64,000 nucleotides of DNA. It comes from Nonomuraea polychroma. GTDB lineage: Bacteria; Actinomycetota; Actinomycetes; Streptosporangiales; Streptosporangiaceae. A program made the translations under genes and the position numbers. The stretch is taken from positions 5,917,501 through 5,981,500 of the forward strand of contig NZ_SAUN01000001.1 in the NCBI RefSeq assembly GCF_004011505.1, given 5' to 3'. The notes beneath the pieces were generated by a model, which did no database searches, was not told the origin of the DNA, and saw only the letters and a program-made list of their open reading frames with translations. Positions 1-8,908 of this stretch are shown piece by piece; the stretch's first letter is position 1, and every line of letters starts with the position of its first letter.

Positions 1-92
1 GCTCGGGGGAGCTCCCCCCGCCCTGATCTCCGTGGCCGGGTCATGTCCCCATACGCCGCCATAGTCCTCCCCCGCCTCGCTAGGCTCGTCGC

Positions 93-2261
93 GTGCCACG
101 CACCACCGCCGAACTCACCGCCCTCCTCCACCACCGCCCCGAGCTGGCCGCCGCCCCCTCGCAGGAAGTGCTCGAACGCCTCCTGGCCCGGCCTGATCTG
201 GCGGTTCCCGTGCTGCTCGACCTGGACGCCGACTGCCACACCGTCAGCCAGGCCGTGCAGGCGGCCGGCGGCGAGACCACCCGCGCCGAGCTGGCCGCGA
301 CGCTGCACGACCCGGACGGGCGGCTCGACGATGCGCTCGGCACGCTGGCCGCCCGCGGCCTGATCGCGCTCGACGGCGACACGGTGCGCTCGCCGCACCG
401 CCCCGGCCTCTGGGCTCACCCGTTCGGGCTGGGCAGGCCACTACGCGCATTCACGAAGAAGATCACCACCGAGGTGCTGAAGACCATGGTCAAGGCACTC
501 GGGGGCCAGCCGCAAGGGCGCAAGGCCGACCTCGTGACGCAGGCCGAGGAGCTGCTGCGCGACAGCGCGTCCGTCCGGGCCGCGGCCGCCCGCCTCCCCC
601 GCCAGGCTGCTGAGCTGCTCACGACCATGACAGCCGGCCCGCCGGTGCTGGAGCAGCTCTACTACGGGTCATCGGAGCATCCCGTGCAACGCCTGGTCAA
701 GGCCGGATTCGTGATACGCGACGGCTGGAACTACGAAATGCCCAAAGAGGTGGCGCTGGCCCTGCGCGGCGACGGCTGGCAACCGCCGCTGACCGGTCAG
801 CCCGGCGTGCCGACCGGGCCGCGTACCGACGCCGACGGTGTGTCCGCCGCGCTGGCGGCCATCGACCGCGTCGAAGCCCTCGTCGAGCTGGCCGCCACGA
901 CCCCGATCGCGGAGCTGAAGTCCGGCGGCGTGGGTGTCCGTGAGCTCAAGCGTGTCTCCAAGGCGCTCGGCGTGCCCGAGCAGGAGGCGGTCCTGTGGCT
1001 CGACGTCGCGTACGGCGCCGACCTGCTCGCCTCGGAGTCGGACGAGCAGCTGGTCAGCACCACGCTGGTGGACGACTGGCTGGCGCGCTCCCCCGACGCC
1101 AGGTGGCGGGCGCTCGCCGACGCCTGGCTCGGGCTGCCGCAGGCCGCGACGTACCGGGTCGTGGGGTGTTGTGCGGACCACATGGAGCCGATGTCGCCAC
1201 CTTACGAGTTCGATTGCGGGGCGGGCCGGATCCGGCGCGCGGTCCTGGACGTACTCCGCACCCTGTCCCCCGGGCTGGGCACGGACGCCGCAGGGCTGCG
1301 GGCGGCGGTGGGCTGGCGCACGCGGGCCTTGGCGGACTCGGCGCACGCGGCCGACGAGTTCGTGGCCGCGGCACTCCGTGAGGGCGAGCTGCTGGGCATC
1401 GTCGCCGACGGGGCCCTGACCCGCCTGGGCCGAGCCCTGCTGACCGCACCTGAGCCAGGCGGCGATCTGGGCGGGTTGTTCCCGCCGCCCTCAGCCACCG
1501 CGACCCTGCAGAACGACCTGACCGCGATCGTCTCAGGCCTCCCCGCCCCGGACCTGGCCGCCTTCCTGAACGCCTGCGCCGACCTGGAGTCCCGCGACCG
1601 GGCCAGCGTGTGGCGCTTCTCGGAGAAGAGCATCCGGAGAGCGCTGGACGCGGGCACGGACGCCGACACCCTGCTCGCCGGCCTCGCCCGCTTCTCCGCC
1701 AAGACGGTCCCCCAGCCGCTGCGCTACCTCGTCACCGACACGGCACGCAAGCACGGCACGATCAAGGTCGCCGGCACGCCGTCCGTGATCATCGCCAGCG
1801 ACCCCGCCGTCATCGCCGAGCTCTGCGGCGCCAGGGCGCTCCGCAAGCTGGGCCTGCGCCAGATCGCCCCCACGGTCGCCCTCGGGAGCCTGGCGCCCGA
1901 CGAGACCCTGCGGCTGCTGCGTCAGGGAGGCCACGCCCCGGTCAGCGTGGCGCCAGACGGCACGATCAGGGCGGAGAGCATCCAGCGCCGCCGACTCGCG
2001 GTGGAGGTCAAAAACCACCTTCGCACCGACACCGCTGCGGCGGCCGCAGCCATCCTCCAGGGCAACGGGACGGACGTGGACGGCGAGGCGGTGGCACTGG
2101 CTGCCGTCACCGGCGAGGTGATCGTCATCGTGTGGCAGCGGCGCGAGCACTACATGGAAGACCTGAACATCGCGGGCAACGTGGTGACCGGCTACTGCCA
2201 CGACTGCGATCGAGACCACACCATCCAACGCACCAAGATCACAAAAGCATATCTGCCGTAG
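93..2261 (+). CDS. Helicase-associated (XPB-N/Helicase_C_3-type) protein
   Basis: A 722-residue protein resembling the actinobacterial helicase-associated proteins that usually sit beside the XPB-type DNA repair helicase (mycobacterial Rv0862c type). The N-terminal 130 residues read as a winged-helix-like region; the conserved Helicase_C_3-like segment lies near residues 550-660, where a short loop starting TPSVIIASDP and the block GSLAPDETLRLLRQGG are recognisable. There is no Walker A motif, so it is unlikely to be an active ATPase itself. The start is GTG at 93; a TAGGCT box at 81-86 ends 6 nt before it and no Shine-Dalgarno is visible, so transcription may be leaderless. No helicase partner lies downstream; the upstream side is outside the window. 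Role in DNA repair is inferred from family context only. Confidence 0.8.
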   Translation: MPRTTAELTALLHHRPELAAAPSQEVLERLLARPDLAVPVLLDLDADCHTVSQAVQAAGGETTRAELAATLHDPDGRLDDALGTLAARGLIALDGDTVRSPHRPGLWAHPFGLGRPLRAFTKKITTEVLKTMVKALGGQPQGRKADLVTQAEELLRDSASVRAAAARLPRQAAELLTTMTAGPPVLEQLYYGSSEHPVQRLVKAGFVIRDGWNYEMPKEVALALRGDGWQPPLTGQPGVPTGPRTDADGVSAALAAIDRVEALVELAATTPIAELKSGGVGVRELKRVSKALGVPEQEAVLWLDVAYGADLLASESDEQLVSTTLVDDWLARSPDARWRALADAWLGLPQAATYRVVGCCADHMEPMSPPYEFDCGAGRIRRAVLDVLRTLSPGLGTDAAGLRAAVGWRTRALADSAHAADEFVAAALREGELLGIVADGALTRLGRALLTAPEPGGDLGGLFPPPSATATLQNDLTAIVSGLPAPDLAAFLNACADLESRDRASVWRFSEKSIRRALDAGTDADTLLAGLARFSAKTVPQPLRYLVTDTARKHGTIKVAGTPSVIIASDPAVIAELCGARALRKLGLRQIAPTVALGSLAPDETLRLLRQGGHAPVSVAPDGTIRAESIQRRRLAVEVKNHLRTDTAAAAAAILQGNGTDVDGEAVALAAVTGEVIVIVWQRREHYMEDLNIAGNVVTGYCHDCDRDHTIQRTKITKAYLP

Positions 2262-2328
2262 GGACGGGAGCGGTTCGCCCCTGGCCGACTACCACTTCGC
2301 CCGAAAACCGAAGTGCCCGCGCGCACTC

Positions 2329-3816
2329 TCAGGAAGACCGCGGGCGCCAGTCGCCGCGGTCGAGGTCGAGGTCCTCCGGGGTGTGCAGCCTGACCATCGT
2401 CCTGGCCACACCGGGCGGCACCCGGTGCGGGGTGAGGAACGACACCGCCACCATCACCGCGAACGCGATCGGCACCGTCCACGCCGCGGGCTGGGCCAGC
2501 AGCGCCTTGAGGAACCCGTCGTACGCCGCGCCTGTGATGGTGGCCAGCACCGCGGCGCAGGCCAGCCCGCCGCCCACGAACAGCCCGGCCAGTGCCCCCG
2601 TGGTGGTGAGCCGGCGCCACCAGATGCCCAGCACGAGCAGCGGGCAGAACGACGAGGCGGCCACCGCGAACGCCAGCCCCACCACGTCCGCCACGGGCAG
2701 CGCCCGCGCCCACAACGCCAGGACCAGCGGCACCGCCACCGCCATGAGCGTGGCGATCCTGAACGAGCGCACGCTGCCCTTGAGCAGATCTTGCGCGATC
2801 ACTCCCGCCACGGACACCGTCAGGCCCGACGACGTGGACAGGAACGCGGCGAACGCCCCGGCGGTGACCAGGGCGGTCAGCAGGTCGCCCAGCGTTCCAC
2901 CGATCATTTGCGCGGGCAACGTCAGCACGACCGTGTCCGTGCGCGCCAGGCCGGGCGTGTAGAGGCGGCCGAGCCAGCCGTACATGGCGGGCATCAGGTA
3001 GAACGCGCCGAGCAGCGACAACACCACCAGCGTCGTCCGGCGGGCGGCCCGTCCGTCGGGGTTGGTGTAGAAGCGCACGAGCACGTGCGGCAACCCCATG
3101 GTGCCCAGGAACGTGGCCAGGATCAGCGAGTACGTCGAATACAGCCCGTACTCCTTGGCCCCGGCCAGCGGCACCTGCCAGGTGGCCGCGTCCGCCGCGC
3201 TGACCCCGGGCGCGCCGTCGGCGTGCCAGGCCATCAGCAGGAACACCAGCGGCACGGCCAGCGCCGTCAGCTTGAGCCAGTACTGGAACGCCTGCACGAA
3301 CGTGATCGACCGCATGCCGCCCGACAACACGTTCACCGCCACGACGACGGCGACCAGCAACCCGCCGACCCACACGGGCGCGCCGGTGATCGTCCGCAGC
3401 ACCAGGCCGGCGCTCTGGAACTGCGGCATCAGGTAGAGCCAGCCGATCAGCACGACGAGCACGCTGGCCGTGCGGCGCACGGTCATCGACTCGAGCCTGG
3501 CCTCGGCGAAGTCGGGCAGCGTGTACGCCCCGGAGCGGCGCAACGGCGCCGACACCAGCACCAGCAGCACCAGGTAGCCACCGGTCCAGCCGACCGGCAG
3601 CCACAACATGTCCACGCCGAAGGACAGGATGAGCCCGGCGATGCCCAGGAACGAGGCCGCCGACAGGTATTCGCCGCCGATGGCCGAGGCGTTCCAGAGC
3701 GGACTCACCGTGCGGGAGGCGACGTAGAAGTCGGAGGTGGTGCGGGAGACCCGGATGCCGAACGCTCCGATGAGCACGGCCGCCACCACCACTACGAGGA
3801 CGGCGGTCAGACTCAT
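2329..3816 (-). CDS. Sodium:solute symporter (SSS family; acetate/monocarboxylate type)
   Basis: A 495-residue integral membrane protein with about 13 hydrophobic segments, in the Na+/solute symporter family (ActP/MctP/PutP-like). The early segment DFYVASRTVSPLWNASAIGG and the following AASFLGIAG stretch are typical of the family's first two helices. The ATG at 3816 overlaps the stop of the small membrane protein upstream by 4 nt (ATGA), which fixes the start. In ActP-like pairs a small membrane partner precedes the symporter in the same way. The kinase and LytTR regulator upstream suggest it imports a sensed carboxylate such as acetate or pyruvate; the substrate itself cannot be read from sequence. 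Confidence 0.88.
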   Translation of the reverse strand: MSLTAVLVVVVAAVLIGAFGIRVSRTTSDFYVASRTVSPLWNASAIGGEYLSAASFLGIAGLILSFGVDMLWLPVGWTGGYLVLLVLVSAPLRRSGAYTLPDFAEARLESMTVRRTASVLVVLIGWLYLMPQFQSAGLVLRTITGAPVWVGGLLVAVVVAVNVLSGGMRSITFVQAFQYWLKLTALAVPLVFLLMAWHADGAPGVSAADAATWQVPLAGAKEYGLYSTYSLILATFLGTMGLPHVLVRFYTNPDGRAARRTTLVVLSLLGAFYLMPAMYGWLGRLYTPGLARTDTVVLTLPAQMIGGTLGDLLTALVTAGAFAAFLSTSSGLTVSVAGVIAQDLLKGSVRSFRIATLMAVAVPLVLALWARALPVADVVGLAFAVAASSFCPLLVLGIWWRRLTTTGALAGLFVGGGLACAAVLATITGAAYDGFLKALLAQPAAWTVPIAFAVMVAVSFLTPHRVPPGVARTMVRLHTPEDLDLDRGDWRPRSS

Positions 3817-4217
3817 CGGCGCTCGACCAGTTCGGCGAAGTGGCGTTCGTTGCGCTCGGCCTGGCGGACGTACCACCAGGCGCCGATGACGAAGGCGGGG
3901 TAGATGAGGCCGGCGAGCACCGCCCACGGGAGCGGCACGCCGAGCAGGTGCACCTCGCGCAGCTCGGGGATGAGCAGGAACAGCAGGGGCAGGCCGCCGA
4001 CCACGCAGGCCAGCATGGTGCACACGAACAACGCCAGCCGGAACTGGGTGCGCAGCAGGGAGCGCATGTACACCTCGCCGAGCCGGGTCTGCTCGTCGAT
4101 CTCGCGGGTGGCGGGGTAACGGGGACGGCGGGCGGCGGCGGTGCGCGGGCTGGTGACGGCGACCCGGCGCGGGCCTTCACGCGGTGCCCGCCGCGCCGGG
4201 CGGGCATCCGGGCTCAC
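3813..4217 (-). CDS. Small membrane protein preceding the symporter (DUF485-like position)
   Basis: A protein of up to 134 residues with two hydrophobic segments (around residues 60-82 and 95-113) separated by a short acidic loop (PELREVHLLG) and a charged C-terminus. It overlaps the symporter start by 4 nt, the arrangement seen for DUF485/YjcH partners of ActP-type transporters, although the sequence is not a textbook DUF485. The N-terminal 45 residues are Arg/Ala/Pro-rich. The 5' end is uncertain: the GTG at 4217 lies inside a 37-bp direct repeat, and another GTG about 20 codons further in could be the true start. Confidence 0.65.
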   Translation of the reverse strand: MSPDARPARRAPREGPRRVAVTSPRTAAARRPRYPATREIDEQTRLGEVYMRSLLRTQFRLALFVCTMLACVVGGLPLLFLLIPELREVHLLGVPLPWAVLAGLIYPAFVIGAWWYVRQAERNERHFAELVERR

Positions 4218-4280
4218 GCCTTCCTCCCCTTCCCGGGCCGGGCCGGGCGGGCATCCGGGCTCACGCCTGCCTGCCCTTCA
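4195..4280. repeat. 37-bp direct repeat, period 47, upstream of the small membrane gene
   Basis: The block starting GCCGGGCGGGCATCCGGGCT occurs at 4195 and again at 4242 and continues nearly identically for about 37 bases; a decayed third copy (GGCTCATTCCTGCCTCCCCT) begins near 4290. The array fills the gap between the LytTR gene and the symporter pair and includes the annotated GTG start of the small membrane gene, so it changes the leader of that message. Confidence 0.75.
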
Positions 4281-4292
4281 TGGCTCGAGGGC

Positions 4293-5042
4293 TCATTCCT
4301 GCCTCCCCTTCCGCGCGCGGCGGACCAGCAGGTCGCGTAGCTCGCGCGTGTGCCTGCGGCTGACCGGGATCTCCGTGTCACCCACCCGCACCGTGCATTT
4401 GCCTGAGTCGATGTGCAGCTCCTCGATGTGCTTGACGGCCACCAGATGGCTGCGGTGCACCCGGACGAACCCGGCCGAGGCCCAGCGCTCCTCCAGCGTG
4501 GCCAGCGGGATGCGGACCAGGTGGCTGCCGGTCGCGGTGTGCAGCCGCGCGTAGTCGCCCTGCGCCTCCACGTAGACCACGTCGGCGCTGGACACGAACC
4601 GCGTCACGCCGCCCAGCTCGACCGGGATCGTGTCGCTCTCGCCGCCCTCCGCCGGCACGTCGGCCGACACCGCGACCCGCCGGATGGCCTCGGCCAGCCG
4701 CTCCGGGCGTACGGGCTTGAGCAGGTAATCCTCTGCCTTGATCTCGAACGCGTCCACGGCGTGCTCTTCATACGCCGTCACGAACACCACCCGGGGCGGG
4801 TTGGCGAACTGCGACAGCAGCCGCCCGAGCACCACGCCGTCGAGCCCGCGCATCCTGATGTCGAGGAACACCGCGTCGATGGGCCTGCCGTCGGCGATGG
4901 CGCGGTCGAGCAGACGCAGGGCCGCGGCGCCGTCCCTGGCGGTGGCCACTTCGCCGATGCGGGGGTCGGCGCGCAGCAGGTACGACAGGTCTTCGAGCGC
5001 GGGCAGCTCGTCGTCGACCGCGAGGACCCGGAGTTGTGCCAT
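4293..5042 (-). CDS. LytTR-family response regulator
   Basis: A 249-residue two-component regulator. Residues 1-120 form a receiver domain with the acidic pair DDE at 10-12, the phospho-acceptor Asp61 in FLDIRM, and the conserved Lys in YLLKPVRPE. Residues about 145-245 are a LytTR DNA-binding domain (VYVEAQGDYARLHT, then FVRVHRSHLV and VSRRHTRELRDLL). The ATG at 5042 is preferred to one 8 codons upstream because the receiver begins immediately. The histidine kinase lies 33 nt upstream on the same strand, and the transporter genes follow, so it probably controls the symporter in response to an extracellular carboxylate, as YpdB and BtsR do in enterobacteria. Confidence 0.9.
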   Translation of the reverse strand: MAQLRVLAVDDELPALEDLSYLLRADPRIGEVATARDGAAALRLLDRAIADGRPIDAVFLDIRMRGLDGVVLGRLLSQFANPPRVVFVTAYEEHAVDAFEIKAEDYLLKPVRPERLAEAIRRVAVSADVPAEGGESDTIPVELGGVTRFVSSADVVYVEAQGDYARLHTATGSHLVRIPLATLEERWASAGFVRVHRSHLVAVKHIEELHIDSGKCTVRVGDTEIPVSRRHTRELRDLLVRRARKGRQE

Positions 5043-5075
5043 AGATAGTGATAAAACCGACAACAAAGATCGAGG

Positions 5076-6257
5076 TCAACGGGCAGAGACGCCCGGGTGA
5101 TATTTCGGCAATCGTATGTTGACTTTCGTGCCCGCGCCAGTGCCGGTCTCGACGACCAGGCCGTACTCGTCGCCGTACACCTGGCGAAGGCGTTCGTCCA
5201 CGTTGGCCAGCCCGACGCCGCCTGGGGAGGCGATGTCTCCGGCGAGGATGCGGCGCAGCCGCTCGGGGTCCATGCCGAGGCCGTCGTCCTCGACGCTGAT
5301 GCGGCATTCGGCTCCGGCGTCCTCGGCGACGATCGTGATGCGCCCGACGCCGTTGCGGCTCTCCAGGCCGTGCCTGACGGCGTTCTCGACCAGCGGCTGC
5401 AGGCACAGGAAGGGCACCGCGACCGGCAGCACCTCGGGCGCGATGCGGAGCGTGACCTGCAGCTGGTCGCCGAACCTGGCCCGCTCCAGGATCAGGTAGC
5501 GGTCGATCGAGCGCAGTTCCTCGGCGAGCGTGGTGAACTCGCCGTGCCTGCGGAAGGAGTAGCGGGTGAAGTCGGCGAACTCCAGCAGCAGCTCCCGAGC
5601 CCGCTCGGGGTCGGTGCGCACGAAGGAGGCGATCGTCGTGAGCGAGTTGTAGATGAAGTGCGGCGAGATCTGCGCCCGCAGCGCCCGCACCTCGGCCTCC
5701 ATGAGGAGGGTGCGCGAGCGGTCCAGCTCGGCCAGCTCCAGTTGCGAGTCCACCCATCCGGCCACCTCCTGGGCGGCCCTGACCAGCCCCGCCGAGGCGT
5801 TCTGCCCGTAGGCGGCGAGCGTGCCGACGACTCGGTCGTCGGTGGTGAGCGGCACCACCACGGCGTGCCTGATCGGGCATTCGAGCAGCTCGCAGTCGAT
5901 GGTCAGCACCTGGGTGCGGCCGTCCTTCAAGGTGGCCGCGGCGTGCTCGAACGCCTGGTCGGCGTGGTGGTCGTCGCCGGCGCCGTCGTAGACGAGCAGC
6001 CGCTCGCCGTCGGTGATCGCCAGTGCCGCCGAGCCCAGCAACGCCCGGAGGTGCCGCGAGGCACGCTCGGCGCCGTCGGCGGTGAGCCCGGCCCGCAGCG
6101 GCGGCCCGGCCAGCGAGGCGGTGTGCAGGGTCTCGAACGTGGCCCGCTCGGCCGGGCTCGTGCCCAGCTCGCGGCGGCCCCTCATGACGCGCCACAACAC
6201 GATCGCGGGCACGCCCACGAGAACCGCGACCACGGCGACCCCGACCAGGTACTCCAC
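5076..6257 (-). CDS. LytS-type sensor histidine kinase
   Basis: A 393-residue kinase with one N-terminal membrane helix (residues 3-24), a GAF-like sensory region (about 40-160), then a His_kinase/HATPase module. The phospho-acceptor is His200 in RAQISPHFIYNSL, and the ATP-binding N box is PLVENAVRHGLES with the G box VEDDGLGMD and GGVGLANVDERL. This is the LytS/YehU class, but with a single helix instead of the usual multi-pass sensor, so the signal may be read by the cytosolic GAF-like domain. It is the first gene of the kinase-regulator-transporter operon. Confidence 0.9.
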   Translation of the reverse strand: MEYLVGVAVVAVLVGVPAIVLWRVMRGRRELGTSPAERATFETLHTASLAGPPLRAGLTADGAERASRHLRALLGSAALAITDGERLLVYDGAGDDHHADQAFEHAAATLKDGRTQVLTIDCELLECPIRHAVVVPLTTDDRVVGTLAAYGQNASAGLVRAAQEVAGWVDSQLELAELDRSRTLLMEAEVRALRAQISPHFIYNSLTTIASFVRTDPERARELLLEFADFTRYSFRRHGEFTTLAEELRSIDRYLILERARFGDQLQVTLRIAPEVLPVAVPFLCLQPLVENAVRHGLESRNGVGRITIVAEDAGAECRISVEDDGLGMDPERLRRILAGDIASPGGVGLANVDERLRQVYGDEYGLVVETGTGAGTKVNIRLPKYHPGVSAR

Positions 6258-6280
6258 GCGGCCAGAGCCTAACTCAGAGC

Positions 6281-6398
6281 GCCGACTTCTTCGGCCCTGT
6301 GAGCAGCTCCCGTGCCCATGGGTTCGCTCCGCTCACAGTGCCGACTGCGTCGGCCCTGTGAGCAGCTCCCGTGCCCATGGGTTCGCTCCGCTCACAGT
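6281..6398. repeat. 59-bp tandem duplication, each copy with a dyad
   Basis: Two head-to-tail copies (6281-6339 and 6340-6398) that differ only at a few bases near their left ends. Each contains the inverted arms CTGTGAGC and GCTCACAG about 26 nt apart, so a hairpin is possible on either strand. The duplication fills the gap between the 3' end of the HIT gene and the start of the sensor kinase. On the minus strand it follows the HIT stop codon at 6392 almost directly and could serve as a transcription end. Confidence 0.8.
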
Positions 6399-6796
6399 GC
6401 TTTCGCGATCACATCCCGGTACGACTCCGCCTCCTCGGCGGAGTCGTACGTCGTCCGCGGCCAGAAGAACCCGCGCAGCCCGTCCTTGTTGTTGCGCGGC
6501 ACCACGTGGACGTGGAGGTGGGCCACGCTCTGGCTGACCCGGTTGTTCATGGCCACGAACGTGCCGCCCGCCTCGAGCGCCGTCTCCACAGCCCGGGCCA
6601 TGGCCTGGACCCGCTCGAAGAAGGGGCCGACGTCGGCGAGGTCGGCCAGCGTCTCCACGTGCACCCGGGGCACGACGAGCACGTGTCCCTTGAAGACCGG
6701 CCGGGAGTCGAGGAAGGAGACCGCCACCTCGTCGGAGCTCACCACATAGGCGGACCGCTCTCCGGCGATGATCTCGCAGAACAGGTCGTTGCTCAC
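6392..6796 (-). CDS. HIT family nucleotide hydrolase
   Basis: A 134-residue member of the histidine triad superfamily (Hint/Fhit-like nucleotide phosphoramidate or dinucleotide hydrolases). The catalytic triad motif HLHVHVVP is at residues 93-100, and KGHVLVVPRVHVETL at about 36-50 is the usual N-terminal strand region. The Trp-rich C-terminus (GFFWPRTTY) is common in actinobacterial members. The ATG at 6796 overlaps the stop of the upstream DUF1838-like gene by 4 nt. Substrate unknown. Confidence 0.9.
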   Translation of the reverse strand: MSNDLFCEIIAGERSAYVVSSDEVAVSFLDSRPVFKGHVLVVPRVHVETLADLADVGPFFERVQAMARAVETALEAGGTFVAMNNRVSQSVAHLHVHVVPRNNKDGLRGFFWPRTTYDSAEEAESYRDVIAKAL

Positions 6797-7500
6797 CGTT
6801 TGACCTTATCGGCGAAGGCCGTCCAGCTCGTCATGTTGGGCCCGGACCATTCCTCGGGCGCGTGCAGGAACCGCTCACCCACGCGCTCGCGCAGCCGCAG
6901 CGGCACCTCGGGCACCTTCGAGCCCCGGCAGTGGTAGACCAGCCCGCCGCCGCGCTGCCCCATCGCCATCCACGGCAACCACGGCGACACCCGGCACCAC
7001 GAGAACACGCAGGGCACATCGGCCACGCCCGACTCCAGATCCCGCGCGGCGGCGAAGAACTGGAACAACTCCAGCGCCCGGTAGGTGTCGCTTGCCGAGT
7101 TGTCCGGGTAGTCGGCGACCTTGAGCGGCGACGGGTACGCCAGCCGCACATCGATGTTGTAGACCACCTGATCGCCCAGCCGGGTCATGGGCACGGGGTA
7201 AGCCCCGAGCCGCTGGTTGACCGGATCGTTGAAGACGTGGTGCACCTCGACCGTCCGCCCCGTGAACGGGTTGTCCCACGTGTCGAGGACCTCCCTCGTC
7301 CGCGGGTCGAGGTAGAGCGCGGCCTCCCTGGTCAGCAGCTGCCAGCCGTCGTCGGACTCGACCGCCCTGGCCACGTTGATCCCTTCGAACCCGAACAGGT
7401 GGTGCGGGCCGTCATCGTCCTGCCAGGCGTAGACGTCGCCGGTCCAGTACGAGATCGTCTCCGCCCCGTCGGCGGAGGCGCGTACCCGAATGAAGTCCAT
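6793..7500 (-). CDS. DUF1838-like protein
   Basis: A 235-residue soluble protein without signal peptide. The segment YLDPRTREVLDTWDNPFTGR followed by a short VEVHHVFNDPVN block is characteristic of DUF1838 proteins, which have no known function. The N-terminus FIRVRASADGAETISYWTGD and a C-terminal Trp-rich part (SWCRVSPWLPWMAMGQRGG) also fit. It is translationally coupled to the HIT gene. Assignment is by motif memory and the biochemical role is unknown. Confidence 0.7.
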   Translation of the reverse strand: MDFIRVRASADGAETISYWTGDVYAWQDDDGPHHLFGFEGINVARAVESDDGWQLLTREAALYLDPRTREVLDTWDNPFTGRTVEVHHVFNDPVNQRLGAYPVPMTRLGDQVVYNIDVRLAYPSPLKVADYPDNSASDTYRALELFQFFAAARDLESGVADVPCVFSWCRVSPWLPWMAMGQRGGGLVYHCRGSKVPEVPLRLRERVGERFLHAPEEWSGPNMTSWTAFADKVKR

Positions 7501-7510
7501 GATCCGCAGA

Positions 7511-7936
7511 TTACTTCACGGTGACCGCGAAGATCGCCTCACCGGACTGCCGCCTGCTCTCCTCGGTCGCCGGCGTCCGGTCCTGGCCGCAGCGCCAGCA
7601 GTCGAACAGCCTGATCTCGGTGATGCCCGGCCGTTTGGAGTTGAAGACGAAGTAGGTCGTGCCGCCGGAGCCGGGGCCCTCGTCCTCGCTCTCGTGCTCC
7701 TCGCTGATGAACGACGCCACCTTCGTGTCCGGCGCCGCGACCAGCGACCAGTCGTCGCCCACCGACGGGTTGTCGGCCACGGCCAGCGAGAACCGCTGCC
7801 CTTGCCGCAGCTCGACCTGCACGGTCGTGCCCTTGGCGCCCTTGACCACCGTGCCGTAGTCGCTCACCGCCGAGCCGCCGCCGCATCCCGTGACGGCCAG
7901 CAGCGCCAGCCAAGCGGCGGCCGTCCGAAGCCTCAT
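7511..7936 (-). CDS. Lipoprotein with I42 (chagasin-like) inhibitor fold
   Basis: A 141-residue secreted lipoprotein: a hydrophobic signal ends in the lipobox LLAVTGC, giving a lipidated Cys18. The mature part contains NPSVGDDWSL, which resembles the NPxTGYxW loop of chagasin-type cysteine-protease inhibitors, and later GGTTYFVFNSKRPGITEI, like the family's beta-strand region. A CWRCG motif near residue 113 replaces the usual RPW loop and could form a disulphide. Overlaps the downstream end of the YihY gene by 4 nt. The inhibitor assignment is tentative. Confidence 0.6.
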   Translation of the reverse strand: MRLRTAAAWLALLAVTGCGGGSAVSDYGTVVKGAKGTTVQVELRQGQRFSLAVADNPSVGDDWSLVAAPDTKVASFISEEHESEDEGPGSGGTTYFVFNSKRPGITEIRLFDCWRCGQDRTPATEESRRQSGEAIFAVTVK

Positions 7937-8904
7937 TCCGGCAGGTTATCCGCCTCCGGCGGATCACGGGGCACCGCATACGGCTCCTGCCCGGCCGGCT
8001 GACCCGCGGCGATGCGGCGCTCTCTGATCAACTCGGCATCCAGCTCCGCGCCGAACAACAACGCCATGTTCGACAACCACAACCAGATGAGGAACACCAC
8101 CACCGCGGCGAGGGCGCCGTACGTGCGGCTGTAGTTTCCGAAGGACGCCACGTACAGGGCGAACCCGCCGGAGACCACCACCCACAACACCACCGCGAGC
8201 ACGCTTCCCGGCGTGATCCAGCGCATGCCGGGCTGGCGTACGTTGGGCGCCGCCCAGTACATCAGCATGATCAGCCCGGCGGCGACGAGCACCATCAACG
8301 GCCACTTGACCACGTTCCAGGTGGCCACCACCGCGTCGCCCAGGCCCAAGGCGTCCCCCACCGCGTGGGCCAGGTCACCGGTGAGCGTCACCGCGATCGC
8401 GCCGAGCGCCAGCAGCACGGTGGCCAGCACCGTGAGACCGATCCTGAGCGGCGTCACCTTCCAGAACGGGCGGCCTTCCTCGATGTCGTAGATCGCGTTG
8501 CCCGCCCTGATGAAGGCGGCGATGTAGCCGGAGGCCGACCAGAGGGCGAGCAGCAGCCCGGCGACGGCGACGACGCTCGCCACCTGCCCGCCTCCCTGGG
8601 CCGCGGCGGCGCCCCGCACGATCAGGTCCCGCACCTCGGCCGGCACCAGCACCACGAGGTTGCCGACCAGCATGGCCGCGTCCTGCCTGCCGAGCAGCCC
8701 GAACACCGCCACCAGCACGATCAGCGCCGGAAAGACGGACAACACCGCGTAGTAAGTGAGGCCGGCCGCCAGGTCCTGGACACGGTCGTCCTTGAACTCG
8801 GCGACCGTCCGCCTCAGCACGTTCCACCAGGCTCGGCGGGGCAGCTCGGCCGGTCGGTCGGGGACGTCCGAGGGCGACCGTTCGGGGGTGGCTGAGGCGG
8901 ACAA
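7933..8904 (-). CDS. YihY/virulence factor BrkB family membrane protein
   Basis: A 323-residue inner-membrane protein with about six transmembrane segments. Recognition features are DLAAGLTYYAVLSVFPALIV near residue 45, the segment PGSVLAVVLWVVVSGGFALY near 235, and the family signature YGALAAVVVFLIWLWLSNMA followed by LLFGAELDAEL near 270-290. Once thought to be RNase BN, this family has no settled function. The gene belongs to a coupled run with DUF3618 and holin-like proteins just upstream, all linked to the envelope. Confidence 0.92.
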   Translation of the reverse strand: MSASATPERSPSDVPDRPAELPRRAWWNVLRRTVAEFKDDRVQDLAAGLTYYAVLSVFPALIVLVAVFGLLGRQDAAMLVGNLVVLVPAEVRDLIVRGAAAAQGGGQVASVVAVAGLLLALWSASGYIAAFIRAGNAIYDIEEGRPFWKVTPLRIGLTVLATVLLALGAIAVTLTGDLAHAVGDALGLGDAVVATWNVVKWPLMVLVAAGLIMLMYWAAPNVRQPGMRWITPGSVLAVVLWVVVSGGFALYVASFGNYSRTYGALAAVVVFLIWLWLSNMALLFGAELDAELIRERRIAAGQPAGQEPYAVPRDPPEADNLPE

Positions 8905-8908
8905 TGCC

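Noticed and set aside
4..20. Palindrome GGGGGAGCTCCCCC at the window start
   Set aside because: It could be the end of an upstream terminator, but the upstream gene is not visible and there is no way to tell.
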